Below, piece by piece: positions 1 through 10,062 of a stretch of 64,000 nucleotides of DNA. Source of the DNA: Trichosphaerium sp. ATCC 40318 (taxonomy: Eukaryota > Discosea > Flabellinia > Trichosidae); NCBI GenBank assembly GCA_038496445.1, contig JALMLS010000474.1:1-64000 (forward strand). Reading direction: 5' to 3'. The notes under the pieces were generated by a model. The model was not told the origin of the DNA, did not search any database, and saw only the letters and a list, made by a program, of their open reading frames with translations. How positions within the stretch are numbered: position 1 is the first letter of the stretch; each line of letters opens with the position of its first letter. A program made the translations under genes and the position numbers.

Positions 1-3000
1 TTTTACAATGATTAATTGTCCAAAAGAGGTCTAATGACGAGTGGATTATACAGACTCATTTTTCGAAGCAATGGGAACAGTTGAAACATATCAAAGCGGA
101 TCCACTTTACTTCATGAATTGCTCGATCGCTATTCAGTAAACTCAAAGGATGTACGTTATTGATTTCTTATTGTTATGAAAAAAGGATGAAGAACAAAAA
201 ACACGTGATTTACGCTATTTTTAGATAAAGAACGAACAAGAAGCTATGCAAATCCTCGGACCTGTATTGAGTCTAGAACCTAAATATGACAGTGCTCTGG
301 CTGGTATGATAGAAGCCACTGAAATTCGTATTACTTACTCCATTCTCATTTTTTTCTTAGGAGGAATCCATGATATTTGTAACAGTACTGTACTACTTCT
401 TTCAAAAGTAGGACAAAGAAACACAGAGTATTTTTCAGGAGGTAACTTTAACACAACCTTACAGTTTTCTAAAACGATTTAAGGCCTGGGGAATGACTTA
501 ACTCAGAAATTTTTATTATTTATGCTCAAGTGTACAGGTAAACCTCTCTCCTCGTAAATAATATAAATTAACGCTATTAGGTCATCCACATCGTCAGGTG
601 AGGAAATAGAACTAAAACGATTGGCAAATCCCTAACATTTGTCGTAGATAGCTGACTTAACATTCGAGTTTTGGACAGCCTTACACAAACGTCATTTGAA
701 AAAAGCTGCTGGGTATAAGCAAGTATACATTCAATTACTTCGTACATTACTGGGAAGTGTTGCCTATCCACCAAACTTCAACGGATGGCAAAGTATGTCA
801 TCAATATTGCAAACACATCGTCTCTTTTAGCTAACTTGTGTTATTAGTTCCAGAGCAGGAAGAATACTTCATACGCTTCCGTAAGTTAATCACCGAGCCT
901 TTGAGGGCTTGTCAGCGTGCTATTGGAGAAGATTATTTTGCATTCTTAGAACAAGCTTTACGTGTACGCAGTACTGTCTTTGAACCGTTGTCTGCTTTGT
1001 TGCATGGTTACCAAGGTTACCAAGCCATCTTCTTTGCTTTTTTTGCGTTTATAGTTTGACAGAGGATATGGTGGATTAATACCTGAGGCTATCCTAGTGC
1101 TAGTTTTCATTACTAAACGATTGTAGGAAGTTACAACATGGCAACAAACTGAAGCTGCATATCTTCTTGCTGTTTCTGTTTCTAAAGATATTCCTGTTAC
1201 TCAAATGAAAGTTGGTTCTTTTGTAGCACATGCATTACAGAGTCCTGGACATCCTCTTCTTCAAAAAACTGCGCTTGACTTGCTTGGTATTCGAGTTTTT
1301 TGATTTTGTTCTTTTTTTTTCATAGCAAGTTACTGACTGTTGTAGCCTCATACTCTGGTTGGTGTCAAAGAAATGGTGCCACGATGGTAAAACAGATTGT
1401 AGATTTCATAATGCCTTGCTTGTTACAGCAACACGTTACAGTACAACGTGAGTTTTTTAAGGATTGTAGTTTTTTTAATAGTCGTGTTAATTTTCTGGTA
1501 GATGCCGCTGCTTTAGCTCTAGCAGCTATTTGTAAATCATGCAAAGATATTCTCGTACAACATATAAACCCTATATTACGACAATATACACAAATAGCAA
1601 ATAGAATTAGGGTACACACTGGGTTCTTTTATTCTTTAGTTTTTACCATTACTGTAAAATGTTTAACGGAGTGTAGAAAAAAGATAGAATCTTGGTCATT
1701 GAAGCATCAATTGTACTAATATATTGCCTTCAATATCAACAAATAGTTTTGGCACTCAAAGCGTTAAATGATCCTTCAGAGAAGCGTATAAAGCAGCTTC
1801 TTAGTATGCCAATGGTAAATTGTATTTTCTGTTCTTCTAACTAACCCTTTTTAAAGAACGATCAAACATGCCAAGCACTTGCAGACGAGTTGGATTGTAT
1901 TGCTGCAGGTTTTGGGTACGCAAGAGATAAGCCATGTGGAGTTATCTACAAACAAACGATTATTATGCTAAGCTCTTTGTAGTGGCAAAAAATTGAACTC
2001 AAAGCATCCTCTTGTTGAAGAACTTCAAAGACTTTGGCCAACACTTCAAGCTGTTCAACTCAAATGGAAAGTTAAACAAGGAGCACCAGTTATTCAGGTA
2101 AGAGAAACTCTTTTCTTTGCTTATGTTTGTAGTGAGAACACCAAGTTAAATTTTAGAAGGTTATTAACATAAAACTTGTCTAGGCGCTTTATGGTTGCTA
2201 TTCGAAGAGCTTGGAAACATGTAGTGGCATGTTTAAGCCTGTTTTGAATCCGCTTGTTAAGGAAACATTGACTTGCTTCAACAGTTATCCTTTCCCGTGT
2301 TGTTTAAATATAATCGCATCAGTAGTCGGTATGTACTTTCTGTTGCAAAATGTTCTACAACTTTTTTTTTTCTTTTTTTTTGACATTAAGTGTCTTAACA
2401 CGTGTTTACCATCTTTTTTTACGACTAGATCGATTTGGAAAATCCAAAGATTTAGCTGGTGCTCTTAATGTATTAATGAAACAGTTGGTTACACATACGC
2501 TACAGCTTATTGGTAATCAAGAAGCCAGTACGAAGCAATCTATTTGTGTTTGAACTTTATTTTTTGTTTATCTTTGAACGTTTAGATATTCTGGCTCACT
2601 CTGAGCTTGTTGAGGCTTATTTCGGGTTACTAAGAACTACCACTAAAGTCTCAGTATCAATTTTAGTAAGTGATCAATCTCAACTCTCACTTGTCAATTC
2701 ATCACTCGAGCTTGCTGTAAAGAGCTTGTACAGCAAAGGTACTAAAAAAAAAAACAAAAAAAAAGAGGAAATCTTTTCGAAGATTTTAAATCTTTGGTGT
2801 ATTCACAAACTAATGCTTGACTTCTTTAGAGCGAGGTGTACTTCAAAAAGTATTAGAATTTTTACAAAAGCTATTTTTTGGTCCACATGTAACAGAAAGA
2901 CCTGAGGTATACATTTTGAAACTTTACTTTTTTTCTTTTCTTCTTTAGCTGTTTTGTTGACATGATATTTGCTATAATGATTATTAAACTAACACTATTG

Positions 3001-3726
3001 ATAGTGGGGAGGTTATATTACCTCAGTTTTGACAAGTGCAGGCGAGACGCTTATCAATGCACTCATAAATGTAAGGTTTTATCTTAAAGCTTCGTTTTTT
3101 GTTGTTTTCTCACCTTGGTTATAGATAACTGTAAATTGTGGTATCAAAGACTTAGTAGGAACACAATCGAGTCTTCTATTCACACTTAGTAAGCAACACA
3201 GTCTTCTGTAAAGGAGAACTTTTTTTGATTATTTTTTCTTCATTGTTTTAAAGATTTTCCGTTCACGTATTGATCCAACTCTTTACTTGTTTGCTTCTTT
3301 GATATTTTAATGATTATTTTCATTATTCTTATGTACTTCTCTTCCTTTAGTTCAAAGGCACGGGGCACTACTACAACCTGCTTTACATAATGCAATTGGA
3401 CGCCTTGAATTTAAACCAAAAGATAAACAAAACATTATGCAAGTATTTCTGACACTTAATACACCTCAACGTTTCCGTGCATTTATGAAAGATTTTACTG
3501 ATGTATGTAATGGTATGATGACTATAGATGCTATTGTTGGGTATTTAATGTAATAAAACTAACAAATGAGGACCAATAAGCCAGCATAGTTTTTCTACAG
3601 CTTTTTTTATTTGCTTTGTAAAAACAGTCACGTGACATTGTATATTACCCAGAAAGACCTGATACTAGCCAGGAGTCCAAACTGGAGTTAAACCTTAATG
3701 ATTTTATGGAGATAAATGTAGGATAG
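1..3726 (+). CDS. Importin-beta family nuclear transport receptor (TNPO3/importin-13/Mtr10-like), 5' partial
   Basis: A karyopherin of the transportin-3/importin-13 group, which carries cargo such as SR splicing factors through nuclear pores using RanGTP. It is spread over about 15 short exons. Recognisable HEAT-repeat pieces in order are GLGNDLTQKFLLFMLKC then ADLTFEFWTALHKR (about 480-710), which match the family region where a helix ends in TFEFW; EVTTWQQTEAAYLLAVS (about 1130); DAAALALAAICKSC (about 1500); ELQRLWPTLQAV (about 2020); and HGALLQPALHNAIGRLEF with NTPQRFRAFMKDFTD near 3360-3500. The 5' end is probably outside the window. The 3' end has two options: read-through to TAA at 3551, or splicing from GTATGT at 3502 to an acidic last exon ending with TAG at 3724. 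I prefer the second because the intron has good ends and the last exon looks coding. The family is fairly sure, the exact paralog is not. Confidence 0.72.
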
Positions 3727-4962
3727 TATGATATTAAGTTGTGCTTAAGCGAGTTGTGTAGGTAACGATGATATTATGTTCTTTGTGTAGGAATTTGCTG
3801 TCTTTGTGTTGCTGCACAACGCAGAGGGGCAGTATTTTTTTAAATTGGAGTGAAAGTGTCTTGATTAGGAAATTGTCTTTATGTCTATTTATGCCCTTGT
3901 CTTTACTTTGAGCTAACTGTTGCCAAGCAGAGCTTTCTAGAGATAATAACATTGTATTCCTCTACCTTGCTGCTTTTAAGAGCTCAAAATAAATTTGGTT
4001 TTTTTTATGAAAATCTGTTTTGTACACCAAACGTGTTACTTACTAACCTGCGACCCCTTTGCTACAAACACGCAAATATTTACCGTATATTACCGCTGTT
4101 TGATTGATTGTTGACATTGATCCGTAGGTGCCAAGTTACAGATAAACAAAGATTGACAATTTATGCTTAATTCCGCCAAAAAGTATCTCGCACTAGGTAT
4201 TCAAGCGCACTTTGGCGCTAGAAGTAGAGACGACTTCCGCCTTCAGGCTTTTGGCCGTGACCCTCTTGGAATATCGCACAAAGACCTATGTCGCCTCTGA
4301 GTAAGGGACTGTGTTACATGCTTTGAATTTGCAAACGTACTAGCGTGATGTATGATGATATGTTGAATTTAATGAAGAGACATGTTTCGTTGTTGCTGCG
4401 TTCCGTTGTAATATGGAAGCTGAACAATATATGATGCTACAAGAATCAGTAGTGTAGGTGCTGCAGAGGGATCTTTGTTGTTTTTTTGTTGCACGTTATA
4501 AATACTCGTGCAAAAGACTCAAAGGTCATTGGTGTTTTTTTTTTGATAAATTGTTGCGAAAACACGTGAATACAATATATTTTTTGTTGGTTTGTTCAAC
4601 TGCAAAACGTATAGGAACACCTGTAAGCAAGGCGCTTTTATGTATTGTTTTTTGAAAAATATTACACGTGATAGTTTCGTGCAATGTGTCTACTAAAACT
4701 TATTGAAATCAGACTAAAATAGCAATAGTGCTTAGGGATGTTAAAACAAGCGGTACAACCTAGAACTAAACCAAAACGGTTGCAACAGCTTGAAACAACT
4801 TTCGTAGTAAATATTTATGTGCTATAATTTGTACTTTTTGTATTACAGTGTTATGGCCATAGTGCTACAGAAAAAGAAATAGCCTTGGTACAGTATTTGT
4901 TGCAAAGTACTGTTCTTTGGTTGTTAGTAGACCGTCAGACAGATACTGTAATTGTTAAAAAG
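3727..4962. other. Intergenic stretch with a GC-richer island
   Basis: No gene is supported here. The part at about 4195-4310 is clearly GC-richer than its surroundings and holds small hairpins (AGCGC-loop-GCGCT; GCCT-TC-AGGC). In an AT-rich genome this can mark a structured RNA, but I recognise no family. A weak two-exon reading frame (ATG at 4738, stop near 5038) overlaps the 3' end of the next gene on the other strand. Confidence 0.3.
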
Positions 4963-6243
4963 TTAGATACTTTCATGCAATTTGATGCCTCTCCTTTTCA
5001 AAGCCTTTTTAACTGTTGCAGATTTTATACTGTGGTATAATTCTTTTAAAGCAACCAGTTTAAGTGTACCTTCGCCATTTATATTTGCACATCCTTCAAT
5101 GCTAAGCTGTTTCACACAAACAAGAGATGTAATACCAACATCCGTTATAGATGAACCTGAGATATCAATTACTGTTGCACTACCCAACCCTTTGAGTGCC
5201 TCATCTGTTATGCTTGTCTCTGCTAAATCAATGGTATGTACACCAGCTAATGCTTTGACACCTTCATCTGTTATAAGTTTACAATCCCACAACAGTATAG
5301 TGTGCACGCCTGCCAATGCCTTTAAGCCTTCATCTGTTACGCGTGTGGTTGTTAAATCAATCTCATGAACACCAGCAAAAGCTTTGATACCTTCATCTGT
5401 CACACTGGTGCTTGTTAAATTGATTGTGTGAACTCCAGCCAAAGCTTTTACACCTTCATCTGTTATTTTCTTACAACTCCATAACACAATAGTGTGTACA
5501 CCTGCTAATGACTTCAATCCTTCGTCTGTAATGTCAGTAAATGCAGCAGAGACTTTATGGACACCAGACAAAGCCCTGAATCCTTTATCAGTTATACCTC
5601 TACAATGCCTCAAGTTGATGGTGTGTACACCACCAACTTTCAAAGCCTCAAGACCGTTACTTGTTATAGCATTACAACACTTCAAGTTGATGGTGTGCAC
5701 TCCAGAAATCGCCTTCAAGCCTGCATCCGTCACATTTGGGTTGTAACTTAAATCAATCTCATGAACTCCAGACAAAGCTGAGATACCATCATCACCCACT
5801 TTCGTTTCTGATAGATAAATTGTATGTACACCAGCCAATGCCTTGATGCCTTCATTACTCACATTTGTATCTTGTAAATCGATTGATTGTACGCCTTTTA
5901 ATTGTTTTATGCCCTCGTCTGTTATTCCTTTACATTTTGAGAGCTTTATTGTCTTAACACCTTTAAGTAGCTTCAAATGATCATCATTTACAATTTCTGA
6001 GATTAAGGATAATGAGATAGTCGTATTCTGAAGTAAAGGGCTTCCAGAAAGCAACGAAATCTGGTTTTCGCTTGTAACATTGATTTGTTTGTATCCAATA
6101 TGATTATGTACGATATTATGAATAAAATGACACGTTTGAGCCGATTGTAGTGTAAAAGAGCCACATTGAAGAATATGAACTATTATTTCAACTGGCATCG
6201 CCAACAGGTTAGGTAGCTGCTGGTTTGAGTCATTAATGTTCAT
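4963..6243 (-). CDS. F-box/leucine-rich-repeat protein 1 (AMN1-type LRR)
   Basis: An intronless 426-residue protein. Residues about 10-50 (LPNLLAMPVEIIVHIL onward) look like an F-box, the Skp1-binding segment of SCF ubiquitin ligases. Residues about 75-400 form about 14 leucine-rich repeats of 21-22 residues with the frame GVHTIxLxxC/T..ITDEGxKAL, the cysteine-containing type seen in AMN1/FBXL proteins. The C-terminus is basic (KKALKRR). The repeat framework is almost invariant, whereas positions after GVHTI, which lie on the exposed concave beta sheet of LRR proteins, change from repeat to repeat. The first ATG gives the F-box directly and no intron is needed, unlike most genes here. Two paralogs lie at 25930-27684 and 41352-42296. 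By analogy it would select targets for ubiquitination; the target is unknown. Confidence 0.85.
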   Translation of the reverse strand: MNINDSNQQLPNLLAMPVEIIVHILQCGSFTLQSAQTCHFIHNIVHNHIGYKQINVTSENQISLLSGSPLLQNTTISLSLISEIVNDDHLKLLKGVKTIKLSKCKGITDEGIKQLKGVQSIDLQDTNVSNEGIKALAGVHTIYLSETKVGDDGISALSGVHEIDLSYNPNVTDAGLKAISGVHTINLKCCNAITSNGLEALKVGGVHTINLRHCRGITDKGFRALSGVHKVSAAFTDITDEGLKSLAGVHTIVLWSCKKITDEGVKALAGVHTINLTSTSVTDEGIKAFAGVHEIDLTTTRVTDEGLKALAGVHTILLWDCKLITDEGVKALAGVHTIDLAETSITDEALKGLGSATVIDISGSSITDVGITSLVCVKQLSIEGCANINGEGTLKLVALKELYHSIKSATVKKALKRRGIKLHESI

Positions 6244-6434
6244 TTTTTGCTTGCGTGGCTTGGTTTGTTGGAGTTGAATTTCTTTGAAATAGTTACAATT
6301 ATTTCGACTTTTACAAAAAAAATAGGATGTTAGTTTTCAGAATTTTGTGTAGGCTTGTATAATGACTTTATGTCTTTGTTTACACGTAACTGCTAGGTTC
6401 GTTGTTGAGCACAAACATGAAGTTTTATGTTAGT

Positions 6435-6640
6435 TTACATATAAGCATACTTGTTATATACACCATTAACATACTGTTTACAATCACGTAATTGTCCTGT
6501 TGAGCTCCAAATCATGTAATCTCCTTCTTTTTTACCATCGACAAATTCACATTGCAACTGGCCAATGCTATACCACTCTTACTCTCCATGTACTCTATCA
6601 TTAAATACACAATCAGTCACAAACAGAAGAGCCACCGATT
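6435..6640 (-). pseudogene. Decayed MORN-variant repeat gene
   Basis: On the minus strand one frame reads DCVFNDRVHGE, then a stop (TAA, plus-strand bases 6579-6581), then EWYSIGQLQCEF, DGKKEGDYMIWSSTGQL and YVNGVYNKYAYM followed by a stop at 6435. The pattern of Y..G...G.w..w...GQL....Y.nG is that of MORN-variant repeats. The internal stop sits inside a repeat, and no intron of reasonable size removes it. Upstream frames are also broken. I therefore read it as the remains of a MORN gene between the F-box/LRR and RCC1-SAM genes. It could instead be a short expressed fragment starting after the stop. Confidence 0.5.
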
Positions 6641-7114
6641 AATATGTATTTCACTACGTGTCATTGATGGCATGTGCCAGTACGTCGTTTTTCAAACATC
6701 TCAAAGCCCAACTCTTTCCCTTTTGTCACATTTTACATCTCCCTTCTAATGTATTTAAAGATGTCAGACGTTGTTTCAGTACTTCAGATGGCAGTGATAT
6801 ACCATGTGAAACATACAAGTGGTGTTGTTATTTTAAAACACTGGCCCCACCTTCAGGATCCTATAGAGTAACTTACAGGGACACGAATGTTGTTGAAATG
6901 TGTAAATATAATCAATAGGGGCAATAAAAACAAAGATATTATGCTTTCGAGTTTAGTGACTAAGTGCCTTCAAGAGTATCCTATACTCGTACATTGTACA
7001 AGTTACTTGAAAGAATATTGTTTTATTTTTGCAATCGCAATAAGAGCGTTATTAGCATAGAACAATTTGACCAAGGAGGGAATATCAAGCTACATTTGAC
7101 GAAATACTATGCTT

Positions 7115-9067
7115 TTAAAGAGTGTTGTTCTTCTTTGCTTTCATGAATTTAATACGTTCCCTCAAACTGAATCCAAGATCTATCAGCACATCTTTATCAA
7201 TTTCATCAATTGTTGCACCTGCATCGTTCATCAATTCTCCAAGTTCTTGAGCTCTTTGATTTGCGATACCCAACCTCGTCAATATTGACTTCCAATCAGT
7301 TTCAACATTTAGAACTGATTGATTCTCGTGTGGTACACCGAAATGTGACTAAACAAACGTTATTAATAACAATTATTTTATAACAAGAAAGAAGTAAAGT
7401 GTAGAGATATGTACCTTGTTGGCGTTGACAGAAACATTTGGTTTATTTAGCCATGATTGTTGATTTAAAGCGCTCATATTATCCAACGACAAAGAGCTGA
7501 TTCTGGGGTCATCTTCATCAAGCGTTGTACTATGACTGTCTAGCAATAAAACGTTGTTGACAATGTCATCTTGTGGATTATCATCTGATTCGTCACACTA
7601 GAATAATGATCAGTTGTCACGTGCATTGTTAGTTGTAAAGACGTACTTTAAAATGTTGTAATTGCTTTTGTATTTCAAGGGCTTCAAGGGCATCTTGAAT
7701 CATATCTAGATGTTCGGGAGCTTCTCCGAATTTGGTGTAATCACGTTTGGGATCAATCACAGCTTTTGATAAGTACATATCTTTTGGATCTTCTTTCAAC
7801 TTTGCTTTCATTGCTTTCATATCGCTTGTAGCATCATTGCTTCTGGCTCCGGTGCTTTGCTAGATTGTGGTTATTCAAAAATTATGTTTGGTTTTGTTTT
7901 GAAATACCTCTAAACTTGTTACTTTCGCTTGGTTTGGTGGAAGAGTTGAGGTATATTTAATACGCTAAAAAAGTTTAGCAAACAAAAAGCTCACTAAAAA
8001 ATACAGCAAAATAAAATTACCAGTTGGCGATTACTAAATGTCAATTTTTGTGGTCCTGATTCACCATAATTGTTAGAGCCACCTGTGACCAATCTACAAT
8101 CATGAGATATTGCCAAGGAATGAAATCGTATATGGGCAAACTCAAGATATTTTCCAGGTAATTTTAATGGTTTGTTTGATTTGAACGAATCAATCCATTT
8201 CCCATCACCCCATCCAAACAAACAACCTTCATCATCAATAGCGAATGATGAATAATAACCAGCATGTACAGATATGATGTTATTGAGTCCTTTGACGATA
8301 CCATGGCCATACTTGCAATCAATACCCAACCCAAGACGCCCATGCGAGTTGAGTCCGAAAGAACTTACTTGTCCTGAATTGAGGAGAACAAGCACATGCT
8401 CGACACCAATGGCAATATCAATGGCATCTGAGATGCTTGAAACACGTGAAATTGTCTTTCGTTTCAAGAATAATGATTTATCTCTTGCGTCGTCGCATGT
8501 TGTTCCCCAAAGAAAGATATGACCTGTTGATGTCATTACTCCACTTATATGTCTATTAGTTTGAATTTTCTTGACATGATCTAGACCTGGAATACGTTTT
8601 GGTGAGTTTACTTTCTTTTTGTCGAATGAATGACCCAATCCATCTTGTTCATTACATCCCCAAGAGTAGACATGACCCGATTGTAATAATGCCATACTCA
8701 CCCAAAAGGCAGAGACTTTCGTGATATTGTTGAGATTTGGAACACGTGTTGGTGACGAAACAGGTGACGCAAAGTGACCCAGACCCAATTGACCTTCTGA
8801 ATTACGCCCCCATGCATACACAATACCGTTTGAATCAAGTGCAAGGCTATGAAGGGATCCAGCAGCAATACAGACGATATTTACGAGTGACTTTATTGGT
8901 CTTGCGATAGAACTCTTTTTCTCGTCTGTGTTACCCAATTGGCGGTTATCGTTTCGTCCCCATGTGTAAACGAAGCCATCGTCTGCGATTACGATAGAAT
9001 GGTTGTAACCAGTGGCCAAACGGTTAACGTATTGTAAATTAACCGACGATGTTTGAGGTTCTGCCAT
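7115..9067 (-). CDS. RCC1-repeat beta-propeller with C-terminal SAM domain, paralog A
   Basis: Five exons in coding order: 9067-8021, 7964-7908, 7859-7647, 7597-7415, 7348-7115; all junctions keep frame and give 577 residues. The large first exon (349 codons) encodes about seven RCC1 blades with the signature pattern G..HS.....G.VY.WG.N..GQLG. A charged linker follows (AMKAKLKEDPKD, DYTKFGEAPEHLD). The last exon encodes a SAM-like helical domain: WKSILTRLGIANQRAQELG, then DLGFSLRERIKFMKAKK. RCC1 propellers bind protein partners or nucleotide-exchange substrates, and SAM domains oligomerise or recruit partners. RCC1 plus SAM is an unusual pairing to me. Paralogs B (22180) and C (43816) have the same exon plan. 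Differences between the three are concentrated in the blade loops. Confidence 0.85.
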
Positions 9068-10062
9068 ACTTGTATTACGTTGAAATACAGATCAATTCAA
9101 AGCAAGTCTGTTTTTTCGGCACACGTGACTTGTAGTACACCGTTTACACCAATGGGAATACTATTATCTGCAGGGGCTCTTTCCGCTATTTTCTAACTTT
9201 TAACACCAACAGAGGACTAGTAGCTCAATTAACGGCTCAGCCCAAAGTGACTTTACACATGAAAACAACTCGGAAACAACCTAAGTAATACTTCTGTCAA
9301 ACGGTGTACATGTATTACACTAAGGGTGTACTAAAATGTCGAAAAAAAAGTCGAAAAAATGTCAAAGTGATTGAACTGTTCACCACAAAGGGAGACAACT
9401 GGGTTATGGCACTCAGTCGCCGCTAGGCTCTGCCCTCCCAAATCCCCCCTGAAAGGGGGGCTTTCTAAATAGTTCCTATGACATAATATAGGATAATTAG
9501 TGTGCTGAATTTTCGACTTTTTTTTGACAAAGTTCTACATATTTGGGTTTCCCACACTACACTAAGCACTTTTTAACAGTGGTGTATTAATGGTAATACA
9601 TTAACTGAGAAACCTATGTTCAACTACGCAATGTCTTACTGAATGATTTGTTGTGGGCATTCAAAGAATGAAAAACGCTCTCATGCATGTAAAAAGAATG
9701 AGAAGCAGGCTGTTGGACGTTTCTACGCGTAGGTATGAAAGTATACTATTTCAATTCACTGTACTTACGCCTACAAGATAAGGAGAAATATTTAATTCAC
9801 GGTGGGAAAGTTAGCGTGCTACAGTACCGCCAGCGAGGCAGAAACAAGAAACCGATTATTATGGAGCTTTGTGGCGAAAAACTACAAAACTGCTCTTCTG
9901 TTAGGAAAGAGCTTTGAGCACCAGTTAGTAAGACAGTAGTGACACTAGAGGAGTTAGATTCAAAGTTATTGTTAGCCAAAGGAATTTTGGCGAATTTTTT
10001 TCCGTTTGAGAAATTTCAGCAATTTTTACCGTTTGTTGCGCTTTATAAGCAACAGTAAACCC
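9068..10062. other. Intergenic stretch with inverted-repeat element
   Basis: Apart from the inverted-repeat structure listed separately, I see no supported gene. A 60-codon open frame at 9735-9917 has no recognisable feature. Confidence 0.4.
9338..9528. mobile_element. Possible small non-autonomous element: terminal inverted arms around a GC-rich core
   Basis: The left arm at 9338-9357 (GTCGAAAAAAAAGTCGAAAA) and the reverse complement of the right arm at 9509-9528 match at 18 of 20 positions. Between them is an unusually GC-rich core with a perfect hairpin, six C at 9444-9449, a 5-base loop and six G at 9455-9460. The arrangement looks like a MITE-type element. I see no clear target-site duplication and no second copy in the window, so the call is tentative. 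It could also be a structured untranslated RNA. Confidence 0.35.

Noticed and set aside
4738-5038. Two-exon 84-codon frame overlapping the F-box/LRR 1 3' end
   Set aside because: No domain, overlaps a strong gene on the other strand, donor is weak (GTAGTA).
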